A stretch of DNA of 64,000 nucleotides, taken from Trogon surrucura. Its lineage: Eukaryota; Chordata; Aves; Trogoniformes; Trogonidae. The notes below the pieces were generated by a model. The model ran no database searches. It was not told the origin of the DNA and was given only the letters and a program-made list of their open reading frames with translations. The stretch covers positions 9,618,501 to 9,682,500 of the forward strand of contig CM036618.1 in assembly GCA_020746105.1 (NCBI GenBank). The letters are read 5' to 3'. The translations under genes and the position numbers were made by a program. Below, one piece after another: positions 45,665-58,124 of the stretch; the stretch's first letter is position 1; each line of letters opens with the position of its first letter.

Positions 45665-47251
45665 GATGATTTTATTCACAAGGGAAAGAAAGAAGAGGGT
45701 AGGAATAAAAGCCAATGCAGTGCCTTTTGTCTACATTTAGCTCCTATAATAAAGACCCTTTGAAAAATATGGGTTGGTGTCTGTCTGCTGTTCCTGTGGC
45801 ACAGAAGGCATGTGATGGCAAGATTGAGACAAGTGTCTGACACAGACCTGCTGCAGATGAAGAGTGGTTAATAAGCAGGGTGCTAACACACGTCACTCAG
45901 ATCCATGTAATCAGACCAGACGCTTTATTGAATCCAGGATTAAGGTAAAGGCTTCATTTTTCTAGGTATCAAAAACAGAAAAAAAAAAGAAGAAAAAAAA
46001 AGAAAAAAAAAAGATGTGTGAATGAGAATATATGCACAAAATCAAAATACGTGCACCCCCCTGTTGACATGAAAAGGACTAATTAATTATCTAAGTTGTC
46101 ACATCCCCAGCTATTCAGCATTCTGTCTCGCATGCATATTCTCACTCTATCACAGGTGTTTTTTTTAAGGATGTAAAACAAAATTTAAATTAAACACCAA
46201 TAACACTATGTCTGATATTAATGATCACAACATTTTGAAATACAATGAGACAAAGGAAGAAAGAAAGATGACTTCACATAAAAAAACAAAAGAGGACAAA
46301 TATACAGAAGGTCAGGGAGATGCGTAAAATCTTACAAACCCCCATAATAAAGGGAAATAAATAGGTGATACTCATGTACGCAGGTATACACACACACTCA
46401 CAAATCTCTTCTTCAGTTACTATAAACTAGTGGTTTACAGATTTATCTAGTATTTCTGGTGAGCAGTTACCCACTATCAATTGTCTTTCTCAAAACTTCC
46501 AAAATAAACAGAGCATCAATCACCTGTCCTGTTTGTTTATTCATGTTTAACCATATTATTCATGTTTAACCACAGGCTAAAAATTAGCCACTTTTAGGAA
46601 AGAAAGAAACCCTCTCAATTTATTTTAGGTCTGGAATTTTATTCTGATTTAGCTGTGTTATTTCTTATCTCATCAGACTTCTGTATTTATGCTCTTAACT
46701 TGTCCTTATTTTACATTGTTCTCTTGCTCACTGCTATACTTTGTTGAACTCATGAACAACATAGGCACTGACATACAGTTGGGTCCCACAGCTTATATTT
46801 CCCACTGTCTAATATAGAAGGATTCACTACTTCAAGATCAAAAGAAACCAAAACTGACACTAACCCGGAATTTGCTTAGCAAAATCCCAAATTTGCTTCT
46901 TCAGCCTCTAGTTTGCCCTCACTTTGGGACAAAGAAGATTTCTGTTTCCTTCAAAGGAAAACAGTGTTTGGGTAATATACGTACTAAAAATAATATTTTG
47001 TGTAGAGTTTTTTTAAATGGAGAAACAGAAATTACAGTGCAGTATCCCAGGAGATTCAACTGAATTTTTCACATTGCAATTAAAAACATAAATAAACACT
47101 CCCCCATGATTTTAGATTAAACCAGCTCCATGGAAAATTGACATACAGTAATATTAAAAAAAAAAAAGAAAAATAATTTTACATTAACCAAAAAAATCCT
47201 CCAAAATCCAAACCCAGATCTCATTTTCTATTTTTAAATCAGCTCTGATGT
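45665..47251. other. Unique non-coding stretch with A-rich run and short direct repeat
   Basis: An A/G-rich run lies at 45970-46013, and a perfect 19-bp direct repeat (TTATTCATGTTTAACCATA, nearly two units) at 46537-46572. No gene was recognised. Confidence 0.5.
46537..46572. repeat. 19-bp tandem direct repeat, 1.9 units
   Basis: TTATTCATGTTTAACCATA at 46537-46555 is followed at once by TTATTCATGTTTAACCA (46556-46572), with no mismatch. This is probably a small replication-slippage duplication. Confidence 0.85.
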
Positions 47252-47385
47252 TTCATAGGTCTGAAAAATACAATTGTGACCATTTATTCTAACATCCTCC
47301 AAAACACCTAACCGTTAGTTTAGTTTCATTATTCCTGCATCAAGTCCAATAACCCAAAGATGAAATGAACTCTCTTAGATAAAAT
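47252..47385 (-). mobile_element. Ancient CR1/L3-like fossil
   Basis: TTCATAGGTCTG, TTGTGACCATTTATTCTAAC, TTATTCCTGCATCAAGTCC, AATAACCCAAAGATGAA and CTCTTAGATAAAA follow the reverse-complement order of the amniote CR1/L3 3' end, as at 23.7 and 34.3 kb. It is strongly diverged. Confidence 0.7.
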
Positions 47386-47740
47386 TTATGGGTTTTTTAG
47401 AAGTTTCTCGGGACAGGCAGTCTACAACAAAATATCATTTGACAGTTATTTACCTGAACCATTAAAAATGAGCACCTGTATTTCCACTTGAAATTTCCCA
47501 TTCTCCATCTTCCAGTGGCAGTTCTCTTTATGCCTCTCTGTGAGATTAAAAATTTCAGATAGATTTGGAAGTTGTCTTCCCTTGTAAACATTCCTCCTAT
47601 TCTGAGATACATGACCGTGTCTGAAAATATCCTCTTTATCACCAAAACCTGATGAAATATGATACAGCTTGAAGGCAAAACCAGATAGATGTCTTTGTGT
47701 CAAGTTTTCATAGTGTGTTCTGCTGAAGACAATAATACAA

Positions 47741-47760
47741 TTTTTTTTTTAAAAAAAAAA
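47741..47760. repeat. T10A10 palindrome
   Basis: Ten T are followed directly by ten A, a perfect 20-bp palindrome. Stiff A/T runs of this kind disfavour nucleosomes in general; no function is shown here. Confidence 0.85.
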
Positions 47761-50700
47761 GGCAAAATAAAGGTGAAAAGTTAGCCAAGAGTAAAAGAAA
47801 ATGGAAACAAACTTCTAGGCATATCCAAAAAAAACCCAAATCCAAACTGAAACACATGCACGCACACTTTCTTCCAGGTCCTTATTGTCCACTCTGACTG
47901 TGCTTTACTGGCTGGGTGGTGTGTATCTTCAGTCTCCCAGGGGATGCTCGGCCCAGACTGGTCAAGGTAACAATTCCATGAGGCAACTCCTAGCAGCACT
48001 AAACTAAATTCAAATTGCTGCTTCTCTTGCTCCAAGATTGCTCCCTACTGTTAAAAAAAAAATTAAACTATGTTAATGTACTTTTTCAGGTTCTTCAATA
48101 GCAACTAGGAAATTATCCACCGACTCTTTAGCCCAGATGATACTCGTTTATTTACTATGATGGATTTTGGCAAATGCCCTCCAGAAACTATTGTGTGTTT
48201 TACCTGCACACACTGTGTGCTTTCATGTTTTCCTCGTAGCAGGGTGCTTTGCCAAGGATATTTGGTGGCAGGGGCTGAGCAGGCATTTACATGTGGCCAA
48301 GTGTCTTCTGTAGCCTGGCTAAGCACTGGATGTCTATGGGCCTTTAGCCATGTTAAAATACGGTTAGAGCAGACGTGAGATTGACTGTATAGAGAATACT
48401 GATACGTAGTCAAAGGCTATTAGTGGAGTATAGTAAGACAGGATTTGGCTTCCCTAATACCAGGTGCCGAAAAATTAGTTGTTTGGGTCTAAGGCAAAAC
48501 ACATTTTATTGTAAATGGAGAGGAATCAGCATTACTGGAAACTGATTCCTCTCAACTCCCTTGGAGAATCATTTTAGAATACGAAAGATAAATTTCATTT
48601 GACTCTGAGTCGTGCTTTGATTTTGACCAAAACCAGTTAAATGTCTCAAATACAGAAGGGTACTATAAGTTTGTGAGCAAGAATACTTAGAGCTGTCTCC
48701 TGTTTAGCTTTTTTTTTGTCACTTATTTTGTTAGCATTTCTTTTTAAAGTTGTTAAAGTAAAATATACCCAAAAACAGACAAATGAGAAGACTTAGTAGT
48801 TTTTGTCATGAAATAGGAATGTCCTTGGAGGTAAAATTTATCAGTGGATAAAGGAAAGATGCAACATAGTAGGTGAGTATTAATTTCAGGGTTGTTCAAC
48901 TGAAAAAGGGAGAAAATTTTTGCTGGGAGTAACAGGGACTGTCTCAAATGTGAGCCTCACCATAGGTCAGAACTAGCACTGAAGAGTCACAGTAGTTCCC
49001 CATTACCAGTCATAGATTTACATTATGCTGACTTTTGTTAATTTTTCAAGGACATTTTCCAATCTTTAACAAAAAGGTGACTTTTTAAGTGTATGTAATA
49101 CCCAAGTATTCACACTCCTTTCCATCAGTTGTTTTGCGTATCATTAATGTTTAGAACTAGTTTGAAATATATTTTGTACAACATGTACAGTTTGATTTGG
49201 AACAGCCAACAAAGAAAAAAATAGCTTCTTGAGCACACGTACACACACAGAGAAAAACAAAGAGAGAATTGTTATAAAACAGAAGGCCCATACTTGTGAT
49301 ACAATCATCAGCCTGGCTTTACGCTCACATCAGAGCAGTAGAAAAAAAGACAGGAGGATCATAACAGTACACTAATCTGATCTTATTCTGGCTGTTTCTC
49401 TGCAGAAGGAGATCGTTTCATAACATCTGAGAGGCACGTTTTTTCACATCTATCTAAGCACCCTTTATTCCAAGCCATGTGGTTTAAATCTGGCTTGAGA
49501 TGAGAAGTCAGTCAAACAAGGGACAGTAACATATAAGAGATTCACACTCGGGAGAACAGACTGCTTCAACTCTAATTGCAAGACACACGCACAAAGAGTT
49601 CCTGATGATTTGGGTACTGCACAGCCCTCAAAAAATGCAGGTTTTTTTCTTCTTCTTTTTTTTTTTTTTTATTTCCCATCCCTGACTCTGGATTGTGAAA
49701 ATGTTCTTTACAATTCGTCTGAAATACAGTCCTTGCTTTCCTGTTTATTCAGAGTAAAAAGCCTCAAACCAAATCATAACAAAACACACCACCTCCGCTT
49801 TCACTGGTTCTTTGAGACATTTAGAGGCTTGGAAAAGTGTCTAATATTACTTTGTAGCAAAGTACTGCAAAACAGCAGAACAAAGCAGAGCACACTCTGA
49901 GCAGGCAGAGAGATTTACAGGCTTTTCTCTCAGGGGATGCATGGAAAGGATCTTGCCACTCCATCCACCTCCTCCAGAAGAGTGAAGAGGAGATGGGCTA
50001 TCCAAACAGAGGACCTTCCCCTGAATGACCAAAGAATACAGACATCTAATCTGAAGAAAATCTTCTATTTCTTACCTGCTTGGAGCTGTTCCATCCCTTA
50101 AAAAGCACAGAGGATTCTCTCGAATGATCAGTCATTTATTTTCTTGAATACCACATATCTGGAGGCTGTATACCCTTTCTCTAAACTACTAAATTCAAAA
50201 CCCGACAGCCTCCTGTGTATGGTAGACTGTAATTCTAGCTTCACTTTACTCAGTTTATAGACTATCAGAGCTGTTTTACAACAGACAAACATCTAAGACC
50301 ATAGGAACCAAATTCTGAGGGTCAGTTTCTCTCTCAGATAGAATTATTTTGTCTGTAGAATGAGACTCTTGAATCGATGATTCCTACTGTAGTTTTTTAG
50401 CAGGGGTGGTGGTGGTATCCTCAGTAACAGATTTGAATAGGGAGTAAGGTTTATTTTTTCCCCTCTTAATTTCTAGGCAGGCTGTATAGGGGCAAAAATC
50501 CTGTATTTTGCTAAGCCAATTGTTATTTCAGAAAGACATCAGTTTTTGTGTGAAGAGAAGCAACTGAAAGAGCTAAAAGCCCTGCAACTGCATCTTACAT
50601 GAGCTTCAGGTATAGATTTCTAAAAGACTACTAGCAGTTTTGAAAGAAAAAAAAAGATTACAAACACTTAATTCTTAGAACGGAGGCTGAGAATTTTTTA

Positions 50701-52377
50701 CCACCTTCAGAAAAGCATAATTCTCTTCAGAAAGGATGAATTTGTTTCTTCTTAAACTGCCTAATGAGATGAACGAATATTACACAACAATAATTTCTTC
50801 TAATTATAGAGAGTCTAGAATAAATTAAAGCTGAGAAATATCTATTTCTCTTTTCTGTACAGCAGCATTTTCAGTGTTCATCAACATTGCCCCTAAGGCA
50901 GAAATGGAGTCATGCATGATCAATTTGTCTTACAAGTCTTCCAAAATAGTTCCCTGCCTCCATTTAGCACTGTCAAGTTTTGTTCTAATCTGCCATTTCA
51001 GACAAGATTTAGAGCTTCTGCACTTTGATTCTTTGGATGAACAAGGATTAAAGTTTTCATTGCTTGTTTGTAATGAGGTAAGTTGTATCTCTAATTATGT
51101 AACCAATTTGCTGCAGTTAACTCTTGAAAAGAGCAGCCGTGGTCCAGTCAGAGGTTCATTTTGTGTTGATCAGGTCTGTAGTCATTGCGGACAGCGTAAG
51201 TTGAAAGCCAATGGTATCTGTGTGCCTAAAATTGTCATGGCTTTGAAAAATCCAATGATAAGCATTGAATGACTGGAAAAATAGGCACAGATAACAGTGA
51301 CCGCTTAAGGCTAATGTAAGGAATTCCAAATCTCTCTGTGTGTTTTTCTTTGCTTAATGCTGTTCTCAGATCAGAGGAATTTCATTAAAAGACCCAAGCT
51401 AGTTAAGATCTAGCCTCCGAGTAATGCATTAATCAATTTTAAGGGAATAGAGAGACCTTTCTGATCACCTGCATTACACAGGGAGCAGAAATACACACTT
51501 CACTTTTTACTAGAAACAGTCGCTTAATACTGTATTCACAACTTCTAGAAAGATGTCCTGTCTTCTTCAAAGGACTCCTAAATATGGAAAGTTATTGGTA
51601 GATTGCCCCAGTTTTTAATTCCACTGTAATTAAAATGAGCGACTTACTTTTCATTGATTATTGCTTGCTTCAGCTTCCAGACTTGGGATGTTCTTCTGGT
51701 ATCTTGTATCTGCTGATATAGCAGTAAAAGGACATGCACATTTCTGATTTCTTCTTAGGTCAGTATTCTTACATCAGATCCAATTGTTTCTATACATCCT
51801 CTTTCACTAAGTAAATGTAGACTGGATTTTTTCAGATTCTCATTAGAAGAGCTTTTTTTTCAGATCCTGGGGGAGAGTTTTGGACAGAAGAGAGCAGTTG
51901 GCAGGTCTTGGTACTTCTTTGGATCAAAATTATGTCCAGTTTGTTATCTGCATATACTAGTCATGACCTTTTCCCAAATCACTCTGCTCTGTCCTCATGT
52001 GCTCTGTCCTCACGTTTCAGTCCCAGGTGGATTGTACTTCGCTGTAATACAACACAGGTTGTTTGACCACAGCAGACCTATAACATTATTGACTCAGTAC
52101 TGATGGTTGAATATTATACTCTGCTCTTTATGTTATCAATAAAGCTCTTTAAAGTGATATTTTCTTCCAGTTCATTGACAAAAACTATCTGTGAACAACA
52201 TGTAAAAAGCACGATAAACAATTTTTTGATATCGCACTTAATGTGCCAGGTATATATGTGTATGTTTCTGTATCTGTGAGTACTTTCTAAATATACATTA
52301 TTTTGCTGTTGTTTTTTTGAATTTAGATGTGCAGAATCCAGTGTTTTGTTAAAGTACTGTGCAATTTGTAATAGGCT

Positions 52378-52405
52378 TGTTGTCTTTTAGAAAAAAAAGA
52401 CAACA
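52378..52405. repeat. Inverted repeat, 11-bp arms, 6-nt loop
   Basis: TGTTGTCTTTT (52378-52388) and AAAAGACAACA (52395-52405) are exact complements around AGAAAA. Pairing does not extend outward. Confidence 0.75.
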
Positions 52406-54634
52406 GCACACTTAGGTTTGATACCAATTAAGAGATACTCTTCTTAACTCAAGTGGTTGAATGGTGGTAAATTTTACCGTGCTGCAAGTGAAAGGTTTTT
52501 GGAACATCCTTGGGACATCCTTGAGGGTATAGGAAAGGAATAAAAGAATTCAGGAATCAGTGCAGTTACATTGCTTCTGCTTGTTGACGGCTTAACACTG
52601 CAAACACGAAAGCCACTCTTGCATTTTTACAGTCTCAGTGTGTTTCAGAATTTTTTCCCTGAGACAGCCAAAGTAAATACATAAATACACTCTAGCCCAG
52701 AATAAAATCCACACTTACACACTGGAGTTACTCTCCTCTTGTTGAGGCTTTATAGACATCTCTTTTACTGACAGAAAGCATTTGGCCCTTTGAATTGAGA
52801 GAGTTGTGATCCACATTTTAAAATCCAGAGCCTCTTCACTCTTGCCTTAGACATGCTGTGGGGTTCAAAAACAGATATGGATGAGAAATCTATTCCATAA
52901 AAAGAAAGAAGAAAGGAAGCATGAGATTTGGAATACAGATTATTGTGGAAGAATCTGATAACTTTGCCTATGGGATTGTAACCTGAATATGAATTTTCTG
53001 GCAGTAAATGTAAAAAGTAAAAGGAAAAAATATTTCCATGTTAGTCGAGAAAAGTGCTAACTAATACACAGAAAGCTCCACTCACTGAAGATCACTTGAT
53101 AGCTGATCAGAGCAACCAAGCCAAAAACACTGGAGCCGAAAGAGCCCTTTGAATAAAATATAAACATGTACATTTAGGAAAGTGAGTCGTGTGATCCCTC
53201 ACTGCAGCTCTTGGCATGACCCTGCAGGATTTTTTTCCTCAGGTTTCTGGGATCCAGAAAAAATCCTTATGCCAGTTTTTCATCTGCTTATTGGACTACC
53301 CCGAATTTTTATGAGACTGTGGAGGCAGTGTTACAAGGTGCCTTGTTATAATAGACTAATTGCTCATGCAGTCTTGAGGGAAGTAGGAATCTTGAGATTC
53401 AAATATTTGCTTCCAGATTGTTTCTAACATTTATTGAAGAAATGTTTAAATACCCTTGAGACTATAAAATCAGCCTTTTTGTCAGCGTTCAGAAATAATC
53501 TTCTGTATTTTGTTTCTTGTATGCAGTGTTCCCTCTCCTACTAGAAAGGCAGAGTGGCTTTCCCTCAGTATTTGCCACAATGACACTACTCTCCTGGACT
53601 TTAGAAATGGTGGGTTGAGAACATCTCCAACATCCAGACCTCTGCCTTCCTTACCCATAAGCCCCAATGAACAAACAAAAGAGTTTCCTTGTGACTTTTG
53701 TCCCCAGCTCCCTTTGAGAGAACAGTAGACTTGAGTTATATTTCAAAGAGGTACTTCATGGCAGTTCCATGCTTGTGTTCAAGTTAGAGAAAGAATTTCA
53801 GACGTCCTTTTGTTTGACAATGCCTAGTGTTGCCAGCTCTGAGCAGCTGTCTTTTGTGGCTTTCAGTGTAGGAGCTCCACCCTCTATCACACATAGAAAA
53901 CAGACTTGTCTCAGCACAACCAACTCCACCGCAAGACATGGAAGTTCAGCTTTTAGGCTTAGGACAGCAAATATATCCATTTGGTGGAAATGGACCATGC
54001 CTCCTAAGTGTCCAGAAAACAATGGGTAGTGAAATAAGATGAATATCTGGACATCATTGACCGTTTCAAAAACTAAGTCTGAAAGCAGGAACATGAGACG
54101 TGCAGGCAAGTTATGGCCATGCCAGTTGATACCAGCAGTATATTCATCCTGCTCTGTGCACTGAATGGGACCACGTGGATTACCATTTAGAACAGAGTGA
54201 AGACCTTTTCAGTTCTCCCCTAATGGCTTTCTTGATTTTGAAACTGCTGTAAAGTCTGTTGCTATGTCATGTTTCCAGATTCTGTATTTTATTTACTGGT
54301 ACTGAATGGTTGTGTATGTCAGCTCGAGTTACAAAAACAAGTGGTGTCTTTTCTGGCAGATTTTTGGGATGCAGTCTCTGATAGATATAAAATGCTAAAC
54401 CACAAAGAGCATATGAAATGATGAATGTGAAATATGTATTCTCACTATTTCTTTATAAAGATGGCTTTCTACCCATAGAAACCTTGCCATGTAAGACAGT
54501 AAATAACGAGTAAGATCCACATTACAGCAGTGCAAAATAAAGCACTGACGACCTGTGGCACTGGCAGGTTGCAATGGTGAGTAAGCAGTGCGGCAGGTCA
54601 ATGCTTTCATTAGCAGAAAACAAGAGATAATGAT

Positions 54635-55055
54635 AATTAAACATTAATGAGGTCACCCCTCAGCCTCCTCTTCTCCGAGCTAAAGAGACCCAGCTCCTTC
54701 AACCTTTCCTCACAAGGGAGATGTTCCACTCCCTTCATCATCTTTGTGACTCTGCACTGGACTCTCTCAAGCAGTTCCCTGTCCTTCTTGAGCTGAGGGG
54801 CCCAGAACTGGACACAAGATTCCAGATGTGGCCTCATCAGGGCAGAGTAGAGAGGCAGAAGGGCTTCTCTTGACCTACTAGCTACTGCCCTTCTTATACA
54901 GCCCAGGATGCCATTGGCCTTCTTGGCCACAAGGGCACATTTCTGGCTCACGGTCATCCTACTGCCCACCAGGACCTCCAGGTCCCTTTCCCTTTTGCTG
55001 CTCTCCAGCAAGTCAGTCCTCAACCTATACCGGCACATGGGGTTATTCTTTTGCA
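54635..55055 (-). mobile_element. Internal CR1 fragment lacking its 3' end
   Basis: In minus sense it starts near the ORF2 segment coding NNPMCRYRL and stays open for 133 codons (55038 to 54637). It passes through [17 protein letters not shown]-like and [17 protein letters not shown] blocks and ends inside LRGDLINV. The C-terminus of ORF2, the 3' UTR and the octamer tail are all absent. Since CR1 copies start reverse transcription at the 3' end, a copy without it must have been cut by a later deletion or moved as a fragment. Confidence 0.9.
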
Positions 55056-57303
55056 GATGTTTTTCCTTTACAGAAAGTCTCCAGGCTTTCTGCTGCTTAA
55101 TGTTTTTGCGAAATTTTGTGATACCTATGATAGGTGGGTCTGACCTTGTTCAGTCTCTGAACAGCACTGAGCTGAAAATGTAGATATACTAAAAAACCAG
55201 CTAGAGCTTCTGTGGACTTTTGGAAAGTGGAAACTGAACAAGGTTAAGTAACCCTCCTGAAAATGTACCTAATTTTCAATAGTATATCTGTGATGAATCT
55301 TCAAGAATTACAGTGGAGATAGAAAGTGATGGCCGTTATCAGTCCACAAACACATTGAAAACCCAGAAGTGTCAATGGTGGATACATTGCTTTCAACCAT
55401 TGCCTTTTGGCAGTGGACCAGATTATATTTCTGAGCCCCCCAAATCACACGCTTTCCCAGGTGGACATTAACAGAACCATTTGGCCATTATAAATCTCCA
55501 GAGCAGTCAATCCAGCTTTGAGCTGGATTAACCTGGAAGTTTCAAATGCCACCATTGCTTTTTGACAGTCAGAGACATTTTGACCTTTGTGAACCAGACA
55601 GCCATTTGGTTGGGGATAGACAGAATTATTGAGTTATTTATCTTCAGCCTTGTTCTGCTTTCCATGAGGCCAGTCTAAATCATCTCTCTTAGTGCGCAGT
55701 ATATGCATGGCTCAAACCCAGCCAATTTTGGGGATGAGTAAGTTGGTTGAGCATGCAGAGAAGATCTGTAACAATCTTGGAGCTTTATGTGATGTGACAG
55801 ACTGCAGGTAATTTTGGACAGAGAGTGCCCAGAGTTGTTAATTCACGGGAACAGTTCAGCCTTTGCTGTATTTCAGCAGTGACAAAAGCTCCCACAGACT
55901 CACCATAGGCCCACTTGATAACAACTGATAAAATCTGTATCTTCCAAATACATTACATCATTAAATGAAGTGGACAAAACCAAAACAAGTATGTTTATGA
56001 CTTAGCCTGAGGAGATAATTAACTTCTGAGTGCTGAGATCCTTGATTGCATTCCTAGCATGATCTTAATTGGAAGTCTGAACTTGCAAAAGGTTGTAGTG
56101 TTTGGAGGATATCTGAAATGGTTCACTGAGAAATTGTTTGTTCATAAATTTGAAAAGTAATCCAGACAAGTACCTTTTCTTTTGCCTTTGTTGTAATTGT
56201 TGTGGTTGATGATGATGATAAAAATAATCTATTACAACTGCAGCAAAGGCACCAGACTATGTAAAGAGAACATGCATCAAAATGTATTCAGCCACTTCAG
56301 GGAATTTCAAAAGAAAGAATAAGTTTTACAAAAAAGGCTTAATACACACAAGATGATGTTACTTTGAAAAGAGTATTGCTGCTTCAGAGTGTGGCAGAGT
56401 TCTTTCCTCTGCTGAAGCTATTGACCCCTTGTGTGTCCTCAGCAGGAATTTTCATGATCTAAGTATTTTGCATGGAGCTATGTTATGTCGTGTAGGCAGT
56501 ACTGTAGGTTTCTAACATAAGATGAGAATGCAATTCTGTTCTGTTGATTTATCCTGTTGTTAGATGTGGGAGGCCCTGGACGGAGATGAAGTTAGCTCAA
56601 AAAATTGAAATGCTGAATTTATGGCTGGACAATTACATTTTTTTTGATATTTTAGAACCAACTGTAAGTCATTCTGTAGACCTGCTGGACTTGCTGAATC
56701 CTATTAGATACTACAATTGACAAAAGGTCTACATGACACCGTGCATTTCCATGCAGGGAAACTAGAGCTATGACTTAGTAAGGATACCAGTAGTAAAGCT
56801 GTTATGACATGGACCTCTAGTCACAGAAGGACTAATTAGCTCTGCTGAGGCACAGGCTGTAATGGCCTGGGATGACCCAGCACTGTTTTCCGTACATGCC
56901 CTAAACTGTACATTGTATTTTGTCTATCTATCCTCAGAAGGCTGAAAGATGTATTAAAGGGCAGATTGATGAGAAGAAATAACAAACCATGTCTTCAAGA
57001 TAACTGCAATAACAAAAAAGCTCTAGAAAAAAATAATTCAGAAGCTACTTAATTATGTTGCTTTTCTGAGGTCAACTTTATGTTCCAGATATAGGCAATT
57101 GGCCACCAAGTACACACATTGCAGTTCTCTGTGTGATCAGAGAGGGCCACAAAGTGCATCCCACATTCTGTCCAAGGATGAATCCATAGAGTATTAGAGA
57201 TCATGTTCATCTCACCTAAATTTAGCCACTCAAGGCTTGGGACTGGGATAAGGCAGTCCTAGGTTCCCTCTAAAATCAGTGTTGAAAAATGGACTGCAGG
57301 TGA
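55056..57303. other. Unique non-coding stretch, nothing recognised
   Basis: AT-rich with a short GAT run (56206-56220). No long open frames and no repeat family were recognised. Confidence 0.5.
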
Positions 57304-57576
57304 TTTAACATGTCTAGGCAGAGAAGACTTTATTGCGGTCTTTCAGTACTTAAAGAGGGTTCAAAAGAAAGACAAGGACAGACTTTTTAAAAGTGCCTGT
57401 AATGACAGGACAAGTGGTAATGGTTTTAAACTAAAAGCAGGTAGATTCATACTAGATACAAGGAAAAAAGTTTTTGCAGTGTGAGTGGTGAAACAGTGGA
57501 ACAGGTTGCCCAGAGAGGTGGTTCTTAGAAGCCCCATCCTTGGAAATATTAGTATTACGGTTCTATGATTTCATGA
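57304..57576 (+). mobile_element. CR1 LINE fragment with internal deletion
   Basis: AGACTTTATTGCGGTCTTTC, AGTACTTAAAGAGGGTTC, GGTTTTAAACTAAAAGCAGG, GTGGAACAGGTTGCCCAGAG and CATCCTTGGAAATATT are CR1 ORF2 C-terminal landmarks of a different subfamily from the 3.9 kb group. At about 57551 the sequence jumps straight to GGTTCTATGATTTCATGAT. The end of ORF2 and most of the 3' UTR have therefore been deleted, leaving only the octamer tail. Confidence 0.82.
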
Positions 57577-57935
57577 TACTAAATGTATAAAATACAGAAT
57601 AGAAATAAATACCTAAAGATGTTACTGAATGTATACAGAGACCTCATTAGACTAGAAAGCTGATTTTGAGATGTCTGAAAGTTTTAGTAATACTAACATA
57701 ACATAATTTGACAAGGTTATTTGGCAATTCCTTGTGGTCCTAGAGAAAGAATGGCAACAAAATTGTGGGGAAATATCACGTTACTGTGCCCGGGTACCTC
57801 AGTCATCAAGCCAAACACTTGACACAGCAGTCTGCTGTTAAGTGTCAGCTCCTGTTAACTTGCAGAAATCATACAGGAAGAGAAAGATAACATTGAGCTT
57901 TCAGATGAAAAAAATTAGCACTAGTGACAGACAAC
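57577..57935. other. Short unique stretch, nothing recognised
   Basis: AT-rich spacer between a CR1 fragment and the solo LTR. It ends with the target-site copy ACAAC (57931-57935). Confidence 0.6.
57931..57935. repeat. Target-site duplication, left copy (ACAAC)
   Basis: Identical to the right copy at 59124-59128, and directly outside the TG...CA ends of the solo LTR. Confidence 0.85.
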
Positions 57936-58118
57936 TGTCGTGGGTTGACCCTGGCCGGCCGCCAGGTACCCACACAGCCGCTCACTCACTCCCCCCTTCA
58001 CTACTGAACAGGGGGAGAAAATATCTCCAAGGGCTCAGGGTTTGAGACAAGGACAGGGAGATCACCCTCATTTACCGTCCCGGGCAAAACAGACTCAGTT
58101 TTGGGGAAATTAGGTACA

Positions 58119-58124
58119 TTTATT
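58119..58124 (-). terminator. Polyadenylation signal of the solo LTR
   Basis: AATAAA on the minus strand (in TTTTAATAAATGTACC), about 800 bp downstream of the TATA-like box and 184 bp before the LTR end. It is in the right order to mark the R/U5 boundary near 58100. Confidence 0.6.

Larger units (their letters stand above)
47386..54634. other. Long unique non-coding stretch, two small inverted repeats
   Basis: About 7.2 kb of AT-rich sequence in which I recognise no transposon and no gene. A 132-codon frame at 50874-51272 has a few Cys residues near its end but no known domain. Distinct local structures are T10A10 at 47741-47760, a GTG/GGT patch near 50403-50416 and an 11-bp-arm hairpin at 52378-52405. 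The low repeat density is itself notable against the rest of the window. Confidence 0.45.

Noticed and set aside
50874-51272. 132-codon frame with a Cys-X2-Cys-like end
   Set aside because: One Cys pair is not a zinc-finger signature, and there are no flanking exons or conserved start context visible.
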